Of a stretch of 64,000 bases of DNA, positions 52,842 through 61,626 are shown one piece after another. The stretch spans positions 744,001 through 808,000 of the forward strand of contig NZ_QBDX01000001.1 of the NCBI RefSeq assembly GCF_003129605.1, given 5' to 3'. A program made the translations under genes and the position numbers. Every line of letters starts with the position of its first letter. Positions within the stretch are counted from its first letter, which is position 1. The stretch comes from Hyphobacterium indicum. Its GTDB lineage: Bacteria > Pseudomonadota > Alphaproteobacteria > Caulobacterales > Maricaulaceae. The notes beneath the pieces were generated by a model. The model worked only from the letters and a program-made list of their open reading frames with translations. It was not told where the DNA came from and made no database searches.

Positions 52842-53532
52842 TAAACGCGATCTCATCCTCTTCGGTTCGGCGGAAATGGCCGAGCTGGCGCATTTCTATT
52901 TCAGCCAGGATACGGACCATCGCATCGCCGCCTTCACCGTGGACGATGCCTATGTGAAGGAAGACTCGTTTTGCGGTCTGCCCATGGTGCCGTGGAGCGA
53001 GGCGCAGACCCGTTTCGGTCCGGACACACATGCCTGTCATGTCGCCCTGTCCTACATGAAGCTGAACCGTCTGCGGCAGGCCAAGTTCGAACAGGTGAAA
53101 TCGGCCGGCTATGACATGCCCAGCTATGTCTGCTCGAAATCCGTCACCTGGCCAGACCTGCAGATGGGCGAAAACTGCTTCATCCTTGAAAACCAGACCC
53201 TCCAGCCGACCGTGAAGCTGGGCGATAATGTCATGCTCTGGTCGGGCAATCATATCGGCCACGGCACACATATCGGCAGCCATACCTATTTCGCTTCGCA
53301 TGTCGTGGTCTCCGGTCATTGCCGGATCGGTAAACGCTGCTTCTTCGGCGTCAACGCCACGCTGCGGGATTTCCTGAAAGTCGGAGACGAAGCCTTCATC
53401 GCCATGGACGCCAGCCTGACCAAGGACGTTGAGGCCGGCTCTGTCGTGCTGGGTGCCCCCTCCACCGTTTTCGGCCCGGACGATCCCAAGGGCCGCAAGA
53501 TCCGCAACAATTATTTCGGCCTCGATGACTGA
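52834..53532 (+). CDS. Hexapeptide-repeat sugar acyltransferase (NeuD/PglD-like)
   Basis: A 232-residue protein with an N-terminal Rossmann-like nucleotide-sugar part (DLILFGSAEMAELAHFYFSQDTDHRIAAFTVDDAYV) and a C-terminal left-handed beta helix (NVMLWSGNHIGHGTHIGSHTYFASHVVVSGHCRIGKRCFFGVNATL). This is the NeuD/PglD architecture. No PseH (GNAT type) is present in the window, so this enzyme may add the 4-N-acyl group or O-acylate the finished sugar. Start chosen because it overlaps pseI and begins the Rossmann strand. Confidence 0.85.
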   Translation: MSDKRDLILFGSAEMAELAHFYFSQDTDHRIAAFTVDDAYVKEDSFCGLPMVPWSEAQTRFGPDTHACHVALSYMKLNRLRQAKFEQVKSAGYDMPSYVCSKSVTWPDLQMGENCFILENQTLQPTVKLGDNVMLWSGNHIGHGTHIGSHTYFASHVVVSGHCRIGKRCFFGVNATLRDFLKVGDEAFIAMDASLTKDVEAGSVVLGAPSTVFGPDDPKGRKIRNNYFGLDD

Positions 53533-54415
53533 CTGGAAAAAACTCGGCCCCGTGATCAGACCTGACCCGGACCTCTGGTGGTGCCGGACCCATGCCATGC
53601 TGCCCACACCGGAGCGCCTTGGCTGTTCACTGGTCCGCATCTGGTGGGGCGGACGCAATGATGCCAACCAGTCCCATATCGGCTGGTCGCTGATCGATCT
53701 GGAACGCCCCGATGTGGTGCTGGAAACCGCGCTGGAACCCGAACTCGCGCCCGGCCGGCTCGGCACGTTTGACGACAATGGCGTCCTGCCCTCCTGCGTC
53801 ATCCATACCGGCAGCGAAACCCGGCTCTATTATATCGGCTTCAAGCCCGGCGGCACGACACGCATGGATCTGTTCGGCGGCCTCGCAATCAAGGCCGATG
53901 GTGCGGCGGCTTTCGAGCGCTGGTCCGAAGCGCCGATCATCGAGCGTTGCAAGGTCAATCCCTTCATCAATACCGCGCCCTTTGTGGTGAAAACGCCGGT
54001 GGGCTGGCGCATGTATTATGTCGCCGGGGTGGAATGGGTGCACAAGGATTTGCCGCGCTACAATATCCAGATCGCCTCCTCGAAAGACGGGCTGAACTGG
54101 CAGCGCAAGGGCCGCGTGGCGATTGATTTCGAGCCCGGAGAGAATGCGCTGGCCCGGCCTTATGTCTGGCATGATGGCGAGATGTGGCGCATGTGGTTTG
54201 CGGCCAAGGGCGAGGCCTATCGCCAGCAGCAGGCCGTCTCGCCCGACGGGCTCCACTGGACCCGCACCGATCCGCCGGGGCTGGAGCCGGGCGGGGATGA
54301 AGACAGCGAGATGATCGAATACGGCGTTGTGCTGACCCATAACGGCCAGCGCATCGCCTTCTATAATGGCAATGACTACGGCGTCGGCGGCGTGCTCGCC
54401 GCAGTGGAAGAATGA
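53525..54415 (+). CDS. Glycosidase-fold five-bladed propeller protein (GH43/32-like)
   Basis: A 296-residue cytoplasmic protein with repeating blades: SLVRIWWGGRNDANQSHIGWSLIDLE, TRLYYIGFKPGG, GWRMYYVAGVEWVHKDLPRYNIQIASSKDGLNWQ, RPYVWHDGEMWRMWFAAKGEAYRQQQAVSPDGLHW. It resembles GH43/GH32-type propellers but catalytic acids cannot be assigned with certainty. It is often linked to sugar clusters; role unknown. Overlaps neighbours by eight and four bases, so it is part of the operon. Confidence 0.78.
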   Translation: MTDWKKLGPVIRPDPDLWWCRTHAMLPTPERLGCSLVRIWWGGRNDANQSHIGWSLIDLERPDVVLETALEPELAPGRLGTFDDNGVLPSCVIHTGSETRLYYIGFKPGGTTRMDLFGGLAIKADGAAAFERWSEAPIIERCKVNPFINTAPFVVKTPVGWRMYYVAGVEWVHKDLPRYNIQIASSKDGLNWQRKGRVAIDFEPGENALARPYVWHDGEMWRMWFAAKGEAYRQQQAVSPDGLHWTRTDPPGLEPGGDEDSEMIEYGVVLTHNGQRIAFYNGNDYGVGGVLAAVEE

Positions 54416-55137
54416 CCCGGCCCGCCGTCAATCCCGCCCGGAAATCCGCGGCCATCATGCAGCCCACCTTTCTGCCCTGGATCGGCTATTTCGGGCTGAT
54501 GGCGTCGGTCGACCTCTTTGTCTTTCTGGATGACGTCCAGTTCGACAAGCGCTCCTGGCAACAGCGCAACCGCATCAAGACGGCCAATGGCATTGTCTGG
54601 CTGACCGTGCCGGTGCTGACCCGGGGCCGCCGCGACCAGAAAATATGTGAAGCGGAAATCCAGCCGGATGCGAAATTCCCGGACGCCATGTGGCGCACCA
54701 TCGAGATGAATTTTGCCAAAGCGCCCTATGCGTCGCGCTACCTGCCACCGCTGCACGACATCATGCTGGCGCACACCACCCGTATCGGCGCGCTGAACAT
54801 CGCTCTCATCGAGTGGATGGCAGGCGAGTTCGGGATCACGACGCCCACGGCGCGCGCCTCGCAAACACTGGTCGCCTCCGCCAAGGCGGACCGTCTTGTG
54901 GATCTCTGTCAGGCGCATGGCGTGACGGACTATCTCTCCCCGCCCGGCTCCAGAGCCTATCTCGAGGACAGCGATGCCTTCGAAAAGGCCGGAATCGCGC
55001 TCGATTATTTCGACTATTCCCATCCGGAATATGACCAGCTTCACGGGCCGTTCGAGCCATATATGAGCGCGCTCGACCTGCTCGTGAATGCGGGCCCGGA
55101 GGCCGCCGTCATTCTCCGTTCGGGTCTGAAATCATGA
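54412..55137 (+). CDS. WbqC family protein
   Basis: A 241-residue WbqC-like protein: AAIMQPTFLPWIGYFGLMASVDLFVFLDDVQFDKRSWQQRNRIKTANGIVWLTVPV is diagnostic. The family occurs in O-antigen and nonulosonic acid clusters and may add an acyl or amino-acyl group, but the reaction is not established. Four-base overlaps on both sides. Near here a sugar-tailoring function is most likely. Confidence 0.88.
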   Translation: MTRPAVNPARKSAAIMQPTFLPWIGYFGLMASVDLFVFLDDVQFDKRSWQQRNRIKTANGIVWLTVPVLTRGRRDQKICEAEIQPDAKFPDAMWRTIEMNFAKAPYASRYLPPLHDIMLAHTTRIGALNIALIEWMAGEFGITTPTARASQTLVASAKADRLVDLCQAHGVTDYLSPPGSRAYLEDSDAFEKAGIALDYFDYSHPEYDQLHGPFEPYMSALDLLVNAGPEAAVILRSGLKS

Positions 55138-55829
55138 TGCAGCGTATCGCCATCATCCCGGCCCGCGGCGGGTCCAAACGCATTCCGCGCAAGAATATCC
55201 GCCCCTTTGCCGGCCAGCCGGCGCTGACCCATATCCTGCGCGCCGCCGAGGCCACCGGCCTGTTCGATATCATCCATGTCTCCACCGACGACCAGCAGAT
55301 CGCGGAAGTCGCGGCCACAGCCGGCCACCGCCCGGATTTCCGCCGCGACGCCGCCATCGCCGATGACCACACCCCCATCCGCTCGGTGATGAGCTGGACG
55401 CTGCGCGAGTATGAAAAGCGCGGCCGGTATTTCGAAACCGCGACCTTGCTCTATGCCACGGCCTTCTTCGTTGAGCCCGACGATATCGCCCGCGCGGTGG
55501 CCGATTTCGAAGCGCACCGCACCCATCCCGTGCTCGCCGTCAACCATGTCGGTTCGCCGGTCGAGAAGCTCTTCGTGGAAAGGGAGGGCGTGCTCCGGAC
55601 CGTCGATGAAAACCGTTTCGGGTCCCGCACCCAGGATCTGAGCCCGGCTTACCAGGACGCCGGCGCCTTTGGCATTTTCTCCGCCCCGGGCCTTCTGGCC
55701 GAGGATGATGGCGGCGCGCCCCTGCGCTTCCGGCCCTTCATTCTCGACCGCTGGAAAGCCATTGATATCGATACCGAGGAGGACTGGGCCCTTGCCGAGC
55801 GCCTCCATGCTGCAAGGACACAGTCATGA
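55134..55829 (+). CDS. pseF: CMP-pseudaminic acid cytidylyltransferase, PseF
   Basis: A 231-residue CMP-nonulosonate synthetase: nucleotide motif IAIIPARGGSKRIPRKNIRPFAGQPALTHI, HVSTDDQQIAEVA, and C-terminal FRPFILDRWKAIDIDTEEDWALAE. It activates the finished sugar for transfer by the FlmG-like enzyme. Length fits PseF. Overlaps WbqC and the methylase gene by four bases each. Confidence 0.92.
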   Translation: MMQRIAIIPARGGSKRIPRKNIRPFAGQPALTHILRAAEATGLFDIIHVSTDDQQIAEVAATAGHRPDFRRDAAIADDHTPIRSVMSWTLREYEKRGRYFETATLLYATAFFVEPDDIARAVADFEAHRTHPVLAVNHVGSPVEKLFVEREGVLRTVDENRFGSRTQDLSPAYQDAGAFGIFSAPGLLAEDDGGAPLRFRPFILDRWKAIDIDTEEDWALAERLHAARTQS

Positions 55830-56449
55830 CCTACAGGACCGAGCAGGAAGCCTTCTGGGCCGGACAATTCGGCGATGAATACCGCGAACGCTGTTCCCTG
55901 GAACCCGAGCTGGTCGCGGCCCGGACCGCCTGCATGGCGCGCATGTTGCGCAAGGCCGCGCCGGTGAAATCCGCCTTCGAGATCGGTTGCAATATCGGCC
56001 TCAACCTGGTGGCCATGAACCGGGTGTCGCCGGGCACCGAATTGGAGGCCATCGAGATCAATGCCGAGTCCGCGGCACAGGCCCGCAAACTGGGTGTGGC
56101 GAAGATCGAAACCGGCTCCATCCTCGAATACACCCCGCCGCGGAGCTATGATCTGACCCTGATTTGCGGCGTGCTGATCCACCTCGATCCGGAGGTGCTG
56201 CCGCAGGTCTATGACGTGCTCTTCAACGCCTCGAACCGCCATATCCTGCTGTTTGAATACTACAATCCGACGCCGGTCGAGGTCACCTATCGCGGCCATC
56301 AGGCGCGGCTGTTCAAGCGCGATTTTGCCGGGGAGATGCTCGACCGCTTCAAGGGAAATCTGGCGCTGAAGGATTACGGCTTCTTCTATCACCGCGACCC
56401 CATCTCCTGGTCCGATGACGGGACGTGGTTTTTATTGGAGAAGGGGTGA
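55826..56449 (+). CDS. Pseudaminic acid biosynthesis-associated methylase
   Basis: A 207-residue SAM methyltransferase: motif I SAFEIGCNIGLNLVAMNRVSPG, acidic EAIEINAESA, and the characteristic YDLTLICGVLIHLDPEVLPQVYDVLFNASNRHILLFEYYNPTPVEVTYRGH block of the methylase family found with Pse genes (TIGR03587-like). It may methylate the nonulosonic acid. Last gene of the eight-gene operon; the copy 3 inverted-repeat element follows. Confidence 0.9.
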   Translation: MTYRTEQEAFWAGQFGDEYRERCSLEPELVAARTACMARMLRKAAPVKSAFEIGCNIGLNLVAMNRVSPGTELEAIEINAESAAQARKLGVAKIETGSILEYTPPRSYDLTLICGVLIHLDPEVLPQVYDVLFNASNRHILLFEYYNPTPVEVTYRGHQARLFKRDFAGEMLDRFKGNLALKDYGFFYHRDPISWSDDGTWFLLEKG

Positions 56450-56470
56450 GTCTCATCGAGTACTGATCAA

Positions 56471-56589
56471 TTTCCCCTCCCCCTGTGTGGGGAGGGGTAG
56501 GGGTGGGGGCAATTACCGGCATGGCATCTGCCATCATCACCCCACCCTGACGGCTGCGCCGTCTTCCCTCCCCATCAAGGGGAGGGGAA
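56471..56589. repeat. Inverted-repeat intergenic element, copy 3
   Basis: About 119 bases between the convergent methylase and C-methyltransferase genes. Its reverse complement aligns along most of its length with copy 2, including the GACGGC-GCA-GCCGTC hairpin and GGGTGGGGTGAT. Ends TTTCCCCTCCCC...GGGGAGGGG and CCCTCCCC...AGGGGAGGGGAA are imperfect inverted repeats. Confidence 0.82.
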
Positions 56590-56613
56590 GTGCCTCATTG
56601 ATAATGATTCTGG

Positions 56614-57828
56614 TCAGGCCAGCCTTTCACCCGTCACCGCATCAATCACGGCCAGCGCGGCCCAGCCCTGCGCGGCGATCTCGGCCGCGATCTGTTCATT
56701 CCAGTTGGGTGAGCAGAGAAGGAAGATGCGCGCCTTCGCCTCTGCCGCGGCATCCGGATGCGCAACCGGGGCGGCAAGGCCCGGAAAGGGCGTGCCGATC
56801 TTGCTGGCGGATTTATCCACCACCTGAACCGATGAAAACGCCTGTGCCAGAAGCGGCGCGGCGCGCTCGGCATATTCATTGGCGCCCCAGATAAAGACCG
56901 AAGCCGTACCCGAAGGATCGGCTTCCCGCGCCAGTCTCGCCGCGCTTTCCGCCGCCTGTTGCCGCCGCGCCCGGTCCGCCATCGCCTCGGCATAGGCCGC
57001 TTTCGCCGCCGTCAGCCGCGCCGGGCCACCGGAAAGATAGGCATTGGACGCCGGACGCGGACTTTCCGCCAGCGCCCGGTCCCTCAGACGCGCCGCAATC
57101 GCCTGGCCATAGGCCACGGTCGGCGCGGGCTGGTCACGCAGGATCTCCAGCCCGTGTTGTTCCAGCAATTCGCGCAGCGTTTCCGGCGTGAAATGCAGCA
57201 AATGCTCTACATTCAGCGAGTCCTGCGGATGCGTTGTATAGTCCGGCACTTCCAGGATCAGAACGCCGCCATCCTTCAGGAGCGCGAGCGCCGAGCGCAG
57301 CCACGCCCCGGCCTCGATCACATGCTCCAGCACATAATAGGCGATCACCGCATCGGCGGATCGGGGCGCAACGGACGCAATCCCGGCCTCCAGAAAGCCT
57401 TTCTCGACCCCGGAGGCCTCGTCGGCCTCAACCGGATCAAAGCCGAAAGCGTCATAGCCGGCCTTTGACAGCTCGGCACAGAACGCCCCGTCATTGGCGC
57501 CGATCTCGATGATCCGCCCGCCGCCGGGCACGCGCGCCGCCACGGCGGCCAGGCGCGCCGGGCCGTCGAAATGCAATTCCCCGCCGCGATGACCGATATG
57601 CGCATCGCGGTAATAATCCATCAGGAAGGCGTCATCGGGCCGTTCCAGCGCCTGAACGAAGCCGCACTGGCCACAGGCGGCATCGGCGAACACCATCTGA
57701 TGATCACAGCGGCGGCCGCGCACAATGATCTCGCGCTGGCCCAGCACGTCGGGCCGGGACGCGCCGCACAGATCACAGGCCACCACCTGCCAGCTGGCGC
57801 GGCGCAGGGGGCGGTCAGGCGCGGCCAT
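56614..57828 (-). CDS. C-methyltransferase with N-terminal zinc-binding domain
   Basis: A 404-residue three-domain protein of the NovU/CloU/TylCIII-like sugar C-methyltransferase family. The N-terminal zinc domain has CDLCG and CGQCG pairs; the central SAM domain has IIEIGANDGAFCAELSKAGYDAFGFDP; the C-terminal domain (about 300-400) is VFIWGANEYAERAAPLLAQAF, the Methyltransf_14 fold. Such enzymes methylate carbon atoms of keto-sugar nucleotides. The start overlaps the PhyH gene by 14 bases. Last gene of the pseB operon. Confidence 0.88.
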   Translation of the reverse strand: MAAPDRPLRRASWQVVACDLCGASRPDVLGQREIIVRGRRCDHQMVFADAACGQCGFVQALERPDDAFLMDYYRDAHIGHRGGELHFDGPARLAAVAARVPGGGRIIEIGANDGAFCAELSKAGYDAFGFDPVEADEASGVEKGFLEAGIASVAPRSADAVIAYYVLEHVIEAGAWLRSALALLKDGGVLILEVPDYTTHPQDSLNVEHLLHFTPETLRELLEQHGLEILRDQPAPTVAYGQAIAARLRDRALAESPRPASNAYLSGGPARLTAAKAAYAEAMADRARRQQAAESAARLAREADPSGTASVFIWGANEYAERAAPLLAQAFSSVQVVDKSASKIGTPFPGLAAPVAHPDAAAEAKARIFLLCSPNWNEQIAAEIAAQGWAALAVIDAVTGERLA

Positions 57829-58621
57829 CAAGGCGCGCCTTTTGTTGCTCCAGCACATAGCGGGAGAGAGAGGGCGTATAGGTCGAGGTCAGGGCCTGTG
57901 CCGTCGCCAGATCATTGAAGCGCAACTGCACCGAGATCCGCACCCGGCCGGATGCATTCGGCCCGCTCTTGTGGATCAGCGACTGATTGAAGATCAGAAG
58001 CTCGTCATACCCCACCGCCACCGGGACCAGCGCGGCCTCGGGCACCGGCTCGGCGGTTTCAAACCATTCATGCCCGGCCTCATAGGGCTTGAAGGGGCAC
58101 AACCCCCCGGCATGACTGCCCGGCAGAATGCGCAACTCGCCCATCTCCGGCGTCATCCGGCACAGCGGCGTCCACAGCGTCACGGCATTGGGCGAGAGCA
58201 AGGAGTACCAGCTGTCCTGGTGCGCCGGCGTGGCAAAGCGCTGATCCCCCGGACGGTCCAGCCGGATCAGCGGCAGCGTTCCCGCCACCGCGTCTTCCAC
58301 CCCGGCGGCGGCAACACTTTCACGCACAAACGGATGATGGATCAGGGCAATCACCGGCGGCAGGGCCGGGAAGACTTCATAGAGGGCGCGGGTGACGGCA
58401 TGGCCGGTCTCGGCGGCGTGTATGGCATCCAGCAGCGCATCAAATCCGGCGTCTTTGGGCAAGGCATTGAATGTGTCCGCATCCAGAAGCCGCGCGGCAA
58501 TGCGCAGCGCGGCCGCGTGCAGCGCCGCCACCACCTCGTCCTTCATGACCGCAATCGCGGGATCGCGGATCAACGCATATCCGTCGCGCGTGAAATGACG
58601 GAAGGGATCAGCGCCGGCCAT
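57815..58621 (-). CDS. Phytanoyl-CoA dioxygenase (PhyH) family protein
   Basis: A 268-residue Fe(II)/2-oxoglutarate dioxygenase. The iron-binding HxD is in TPAHQDSWYSLL and the distal His in IFNQSLIHKSGPNASGRVRISVQLRF, which also supplies the Arg for 2-oxoglutarate. In sugar clusters PhyH enzymes hydroxylate glycan or acyl groups. It sits two bases after pseB and overlaps the C-methyltransferase, so it probably acts on the same nucleotide sugar pathway; inference. Confidence 0.87.
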   Translation of the reverse strand: MAGADPFRHFTRDGYALIRDPAIAVMKDEVVAALHAAALRIAARLLDADTFNALPKDAGFDALLDAIHAAETGHAVTRALYEVFPALPPVIALIHHPFVRESVAAAGVEDAVAGTLPLIRLDRPGDQRFATPAHQDSWYSLLSPNAVTLWTPLCRMTPEMGELRILPGSHAGGLCPFKPYEAGHEWFETAEPVPEAALVPVAVGYDELLIFNQSLIHKSGPNASGRVRISVQLRFNDLATAQALTSTYTPSLSRYVLEQQKARLDGRA

Positions 58622-58623
58622 GG

Positions 58624-59733
<1,110 letters not shown>

Positions 59734-59754
59734 TCAAGCCTTGCTGTGCGCCGG

Positions 59755-59769
59755 TTAACGCGCCGTTAG
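59755..59769. promoter_or_regulatory. Possible CtrA site between pseB and the spsF-like gene
   Basis: TTAA-CGCGCCG-TTAG, one mismatch from the CtrA consensus TTAA-N7-TTAA, in the middle of a 103-base divergent promoter. CtrA controls flagellar genes in this group of bacteria; a single match is weak evidence. Confidence 0.35.
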
Positions 59770-59812
59770 GCTGTCGGAGCGATCCTCAAAGGCAGATCGG
59801 AGGAGGGATGCC

Positions 59813-60592
59813 ATGAGTTTGGCTGTCATTGTGCAGGCTCGCGCCGCCTCCTCCCGCATTCCGCTGAAATTGCTGGAATCCCTGGGCGAACGCAGCGCCC
59901 TGTTACGCTGCATGGACCGGTGCCGCGCCATAGAGGGCGCCGAACTCGTCATCGCCGCCGTCGCCGATGGCCCCGGAGATGATGAAATCGCCGAGGAAGC
60001 CACCGATGCCGGCTATATGGTCACGCGCGGCCCGGAAGATGACGTTCTGGCCCGCATGGCCAGTGCAGCGCGCGAATCCGGCGCGGAATACATCATCCGT
60101 GTGGAAGGCCATCACCCCTTCATCGACCCGCAAATCTGCGCCCGGACGCTGCAGCTCCTGCAGGACACGCACGCCGATTTTGCCTGCAATGACATGCCGC
60201 TGGCCTTTCCCGACGGTCTGCAATGCGAGGCCTTTCCGGCGCTGCTTCTGCATGAAGCCGAGCGCAATGCGGTCAAGGCGTTCGACCGGCATTCGGTCAC
60301 CGGCTGGATCCGCACTCATCCGCGCATCCGGCGTGTGGCGCTGACCGGGCCGGGCAATGGCCTCGAAAAACTGCGCTGGACGCTGGAAGAACCGGCCGAT
60401 CTGGATTTCTGCGCCGCCGTCTATGCCGAGCTGGGGACACGCGCCGCCAGCGTCAGCGCCGCCGAACTCGCCGCGCTCTGCCTGCGCCGGCCGGACATTA
60501 CCGGGCTGAACACCGCCCTGGCCCGCGCCCGGCCCGTCATCGGCACGCCGGAATTTGCAACCCCGCCCATGGCGTTGGCGGCGGTGGCTTAG
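59813..60592 (+). CDS. SpsF-like nucleotidyltransferase
   Basis: A 259-residue protein of the SpsF/CMP-KDO synthetase-like family: LAVIVQARAASSRIPLKLLESLGERSALLRCMDRCRAI, then YIIRVEGHHPFIDPQICARTLQLL and WTLEEPADLDFCAAVYAELG. The family normally reads QARMxSSRLPGK; here the Arg-Ala-Ala variant remains functional-looking. Probably activates or modifies a cytidine-linked sugar in the same glycan pathway. GGAGGAGGG precedes the ATG. Confidence 0.85.
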   Translation: MSLAVIVQARAASSRIPLKLLESLGERSALLRCMDRCRAIEGAELVIAAVADGPGDDEIAEEATDAGYMVTRGPEDDVLARMASAARESGAEYIIRVEGHHPFIDPQICARTLQLLQDTHADFACNDMPLAFPDGLQCEAFPALLLHEAERNAVKAFDRHSVTGWIRTHPRIRRVALTGPGNGLEKLRWTLEEPADLDFCAAVYAELGTRAASVSAAELAALCLRRPDITGLNTALARARPVIGTPEFATPPMALAAVA

Positions 60593-60697
60593 GCCGACCA
60601 TTGATATGCCGGGCGCGAAGGCCTGGATTGTTCAGCCTTGTCGAATGCGGTAATCTTGGCGGCTAATCACGGTCCTGAATTCGGTCAGGAGAGAGCC

Positions 60698-60877
60698 TTG
60701 AAGGCAAAGTCAGACAACACTTATTTTGTCCGCGCGCTATGGGACGATGAGGCCAAAGTCTATGTCTCTGAAAGCGATATAAAGGGCCTTCATATCGAGG
60801 CGGAGACGCTTGAAGATTTCGAAGCCGTCATTTTCGAGCATGCCGGAGAGTTTGTGATCGAAAACCATTTTCCATGA
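60698..60877 (+). CDS. DUF1902 family small protein
   Basis: 59 residues: YFVRALWDDEAKVYVSESDIKGLHIEAETLEDFEAVIFE matches the HicB/DUF1902-like fold, a single compact beta-alpha domain used by some antitoxins. No HicA toxin is adjacent. The start is TTG with AGGAGA seven bases upstream; a longer in-frame TTG (60638) has no ribosome-binding site. Confidence 0.65.
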   Translation: MKAKSDNTYFVRALWDDEAKVYVSESDIKGLHIEAETLEDFEAVIFEHAGEFVIENHFP

Positions 60878-61047
60878 AAGACGCCGGATTCGGACACTAA
60901 TTCTGCTCGTTTAAACGGCCTTAGCCACCGATCCGTCGACATTTAGCTCTTTGACTTCCTGGTGCAGACCGAGTGGTATGAGAATAACATCTCCGCGCGA
61001 ATGGCAAGTCCGGCAACGCGTAGGGCTAGCACAATCGGAGCGAAGCG

Positions 61048-61512
61048 GTGCGAACCGGAATACTGACAATATTTCAATTGATTATGCTACTATTTCTATT
61101 TGGTTGCGACCAATTCGATGGCCGCGATACGGGATCCAAACAGGCGTACAGCCTTTGCCCGACGACAGACGACGCCCGGGAGAGATTGGTTGATCAAGTG
61201 AGGGAATTTGCTGAGCAACAAGACGCACGGTTGACTGATCGAAGCGCCGGCGTTCAACAAGAGCTTTCGGATATCGGATCAAGCATTCTCACCGATACGG
61301 GTGGGGCACCTGTTCTAATGACGGTTGAAAAACCGGATGTGTTTCGCGTTGGGATAACCAATCTGGGCCTGAGAACCAAGTTTGTACTCTCGGTCAGAAT
61401 CTGGAACGAAGCTGAGGGTGCAGGCCCAGTTGATGCCTTTATGGCCGAAGTAGAAGAATTCTGGGCAATCGAAGCAGTCGAGGGCGGCGTTTTGGACGAC
61501 CCGCCTTGCTGA
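61048..61512 (+). CDS. Predicted lipoprotein, unknown
   Basis: A 154-residue protein with hydrophobic signal (ILTIFQLIMLLFLFGC, lipobox FLFGC, Cys20) and a soluble body without a recognised domain. The start is GTG with GGAG seven bases upstream. Base composition around 60900-61610 is visibly more AT-rich than the rest of the window, and the gene is flanked by DUF1902 and the FlaEY-like gene, so it may be a recent arrival. Confidence 0.65.
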   Translation: MRTGILTIFQLIMLLFLFGCDQFDGRDTGSKQAYSLCPTTDDARERLVDQVREFAEQQDARLTDRSAGVQQELSDIGSSILTDTGGAPVLMTVEKPDVFRVGITNLGLRTKFVLSVRIWNEAEGAGPVDAFMAEVEEFWAIEAVEGGVLDDPPC

Positions 61513-61586
61513 CGAGAATTCCGACCAAATTCGGTGACCGAAAACCTCCCCATTCACCAATAAAATAAACGAATTCCCAATGTCTC

Positions 61587-61624
61587 GGGCGCACATTTGT
61601 AGGTCAATTGACCGGAGTGCGCCC
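61587..61624. promoter_or_regulatory. Nested palindrome before the FlaEY-like gene
   Basis: Outer arms GGGCGCAC (61587-61594) and GTGCGCCC (61617-61624) enclose a perfect 12-base palindrome GGTCAATTGACC (61602-61613). The GGAG that would serve as ribosome-binding site (61614-61617) lies between the inner palindrome and the right arm. Could be an operator or an RNA switch over the start. Confidence 0.55.
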
Positions 61625-61626
61625 GC

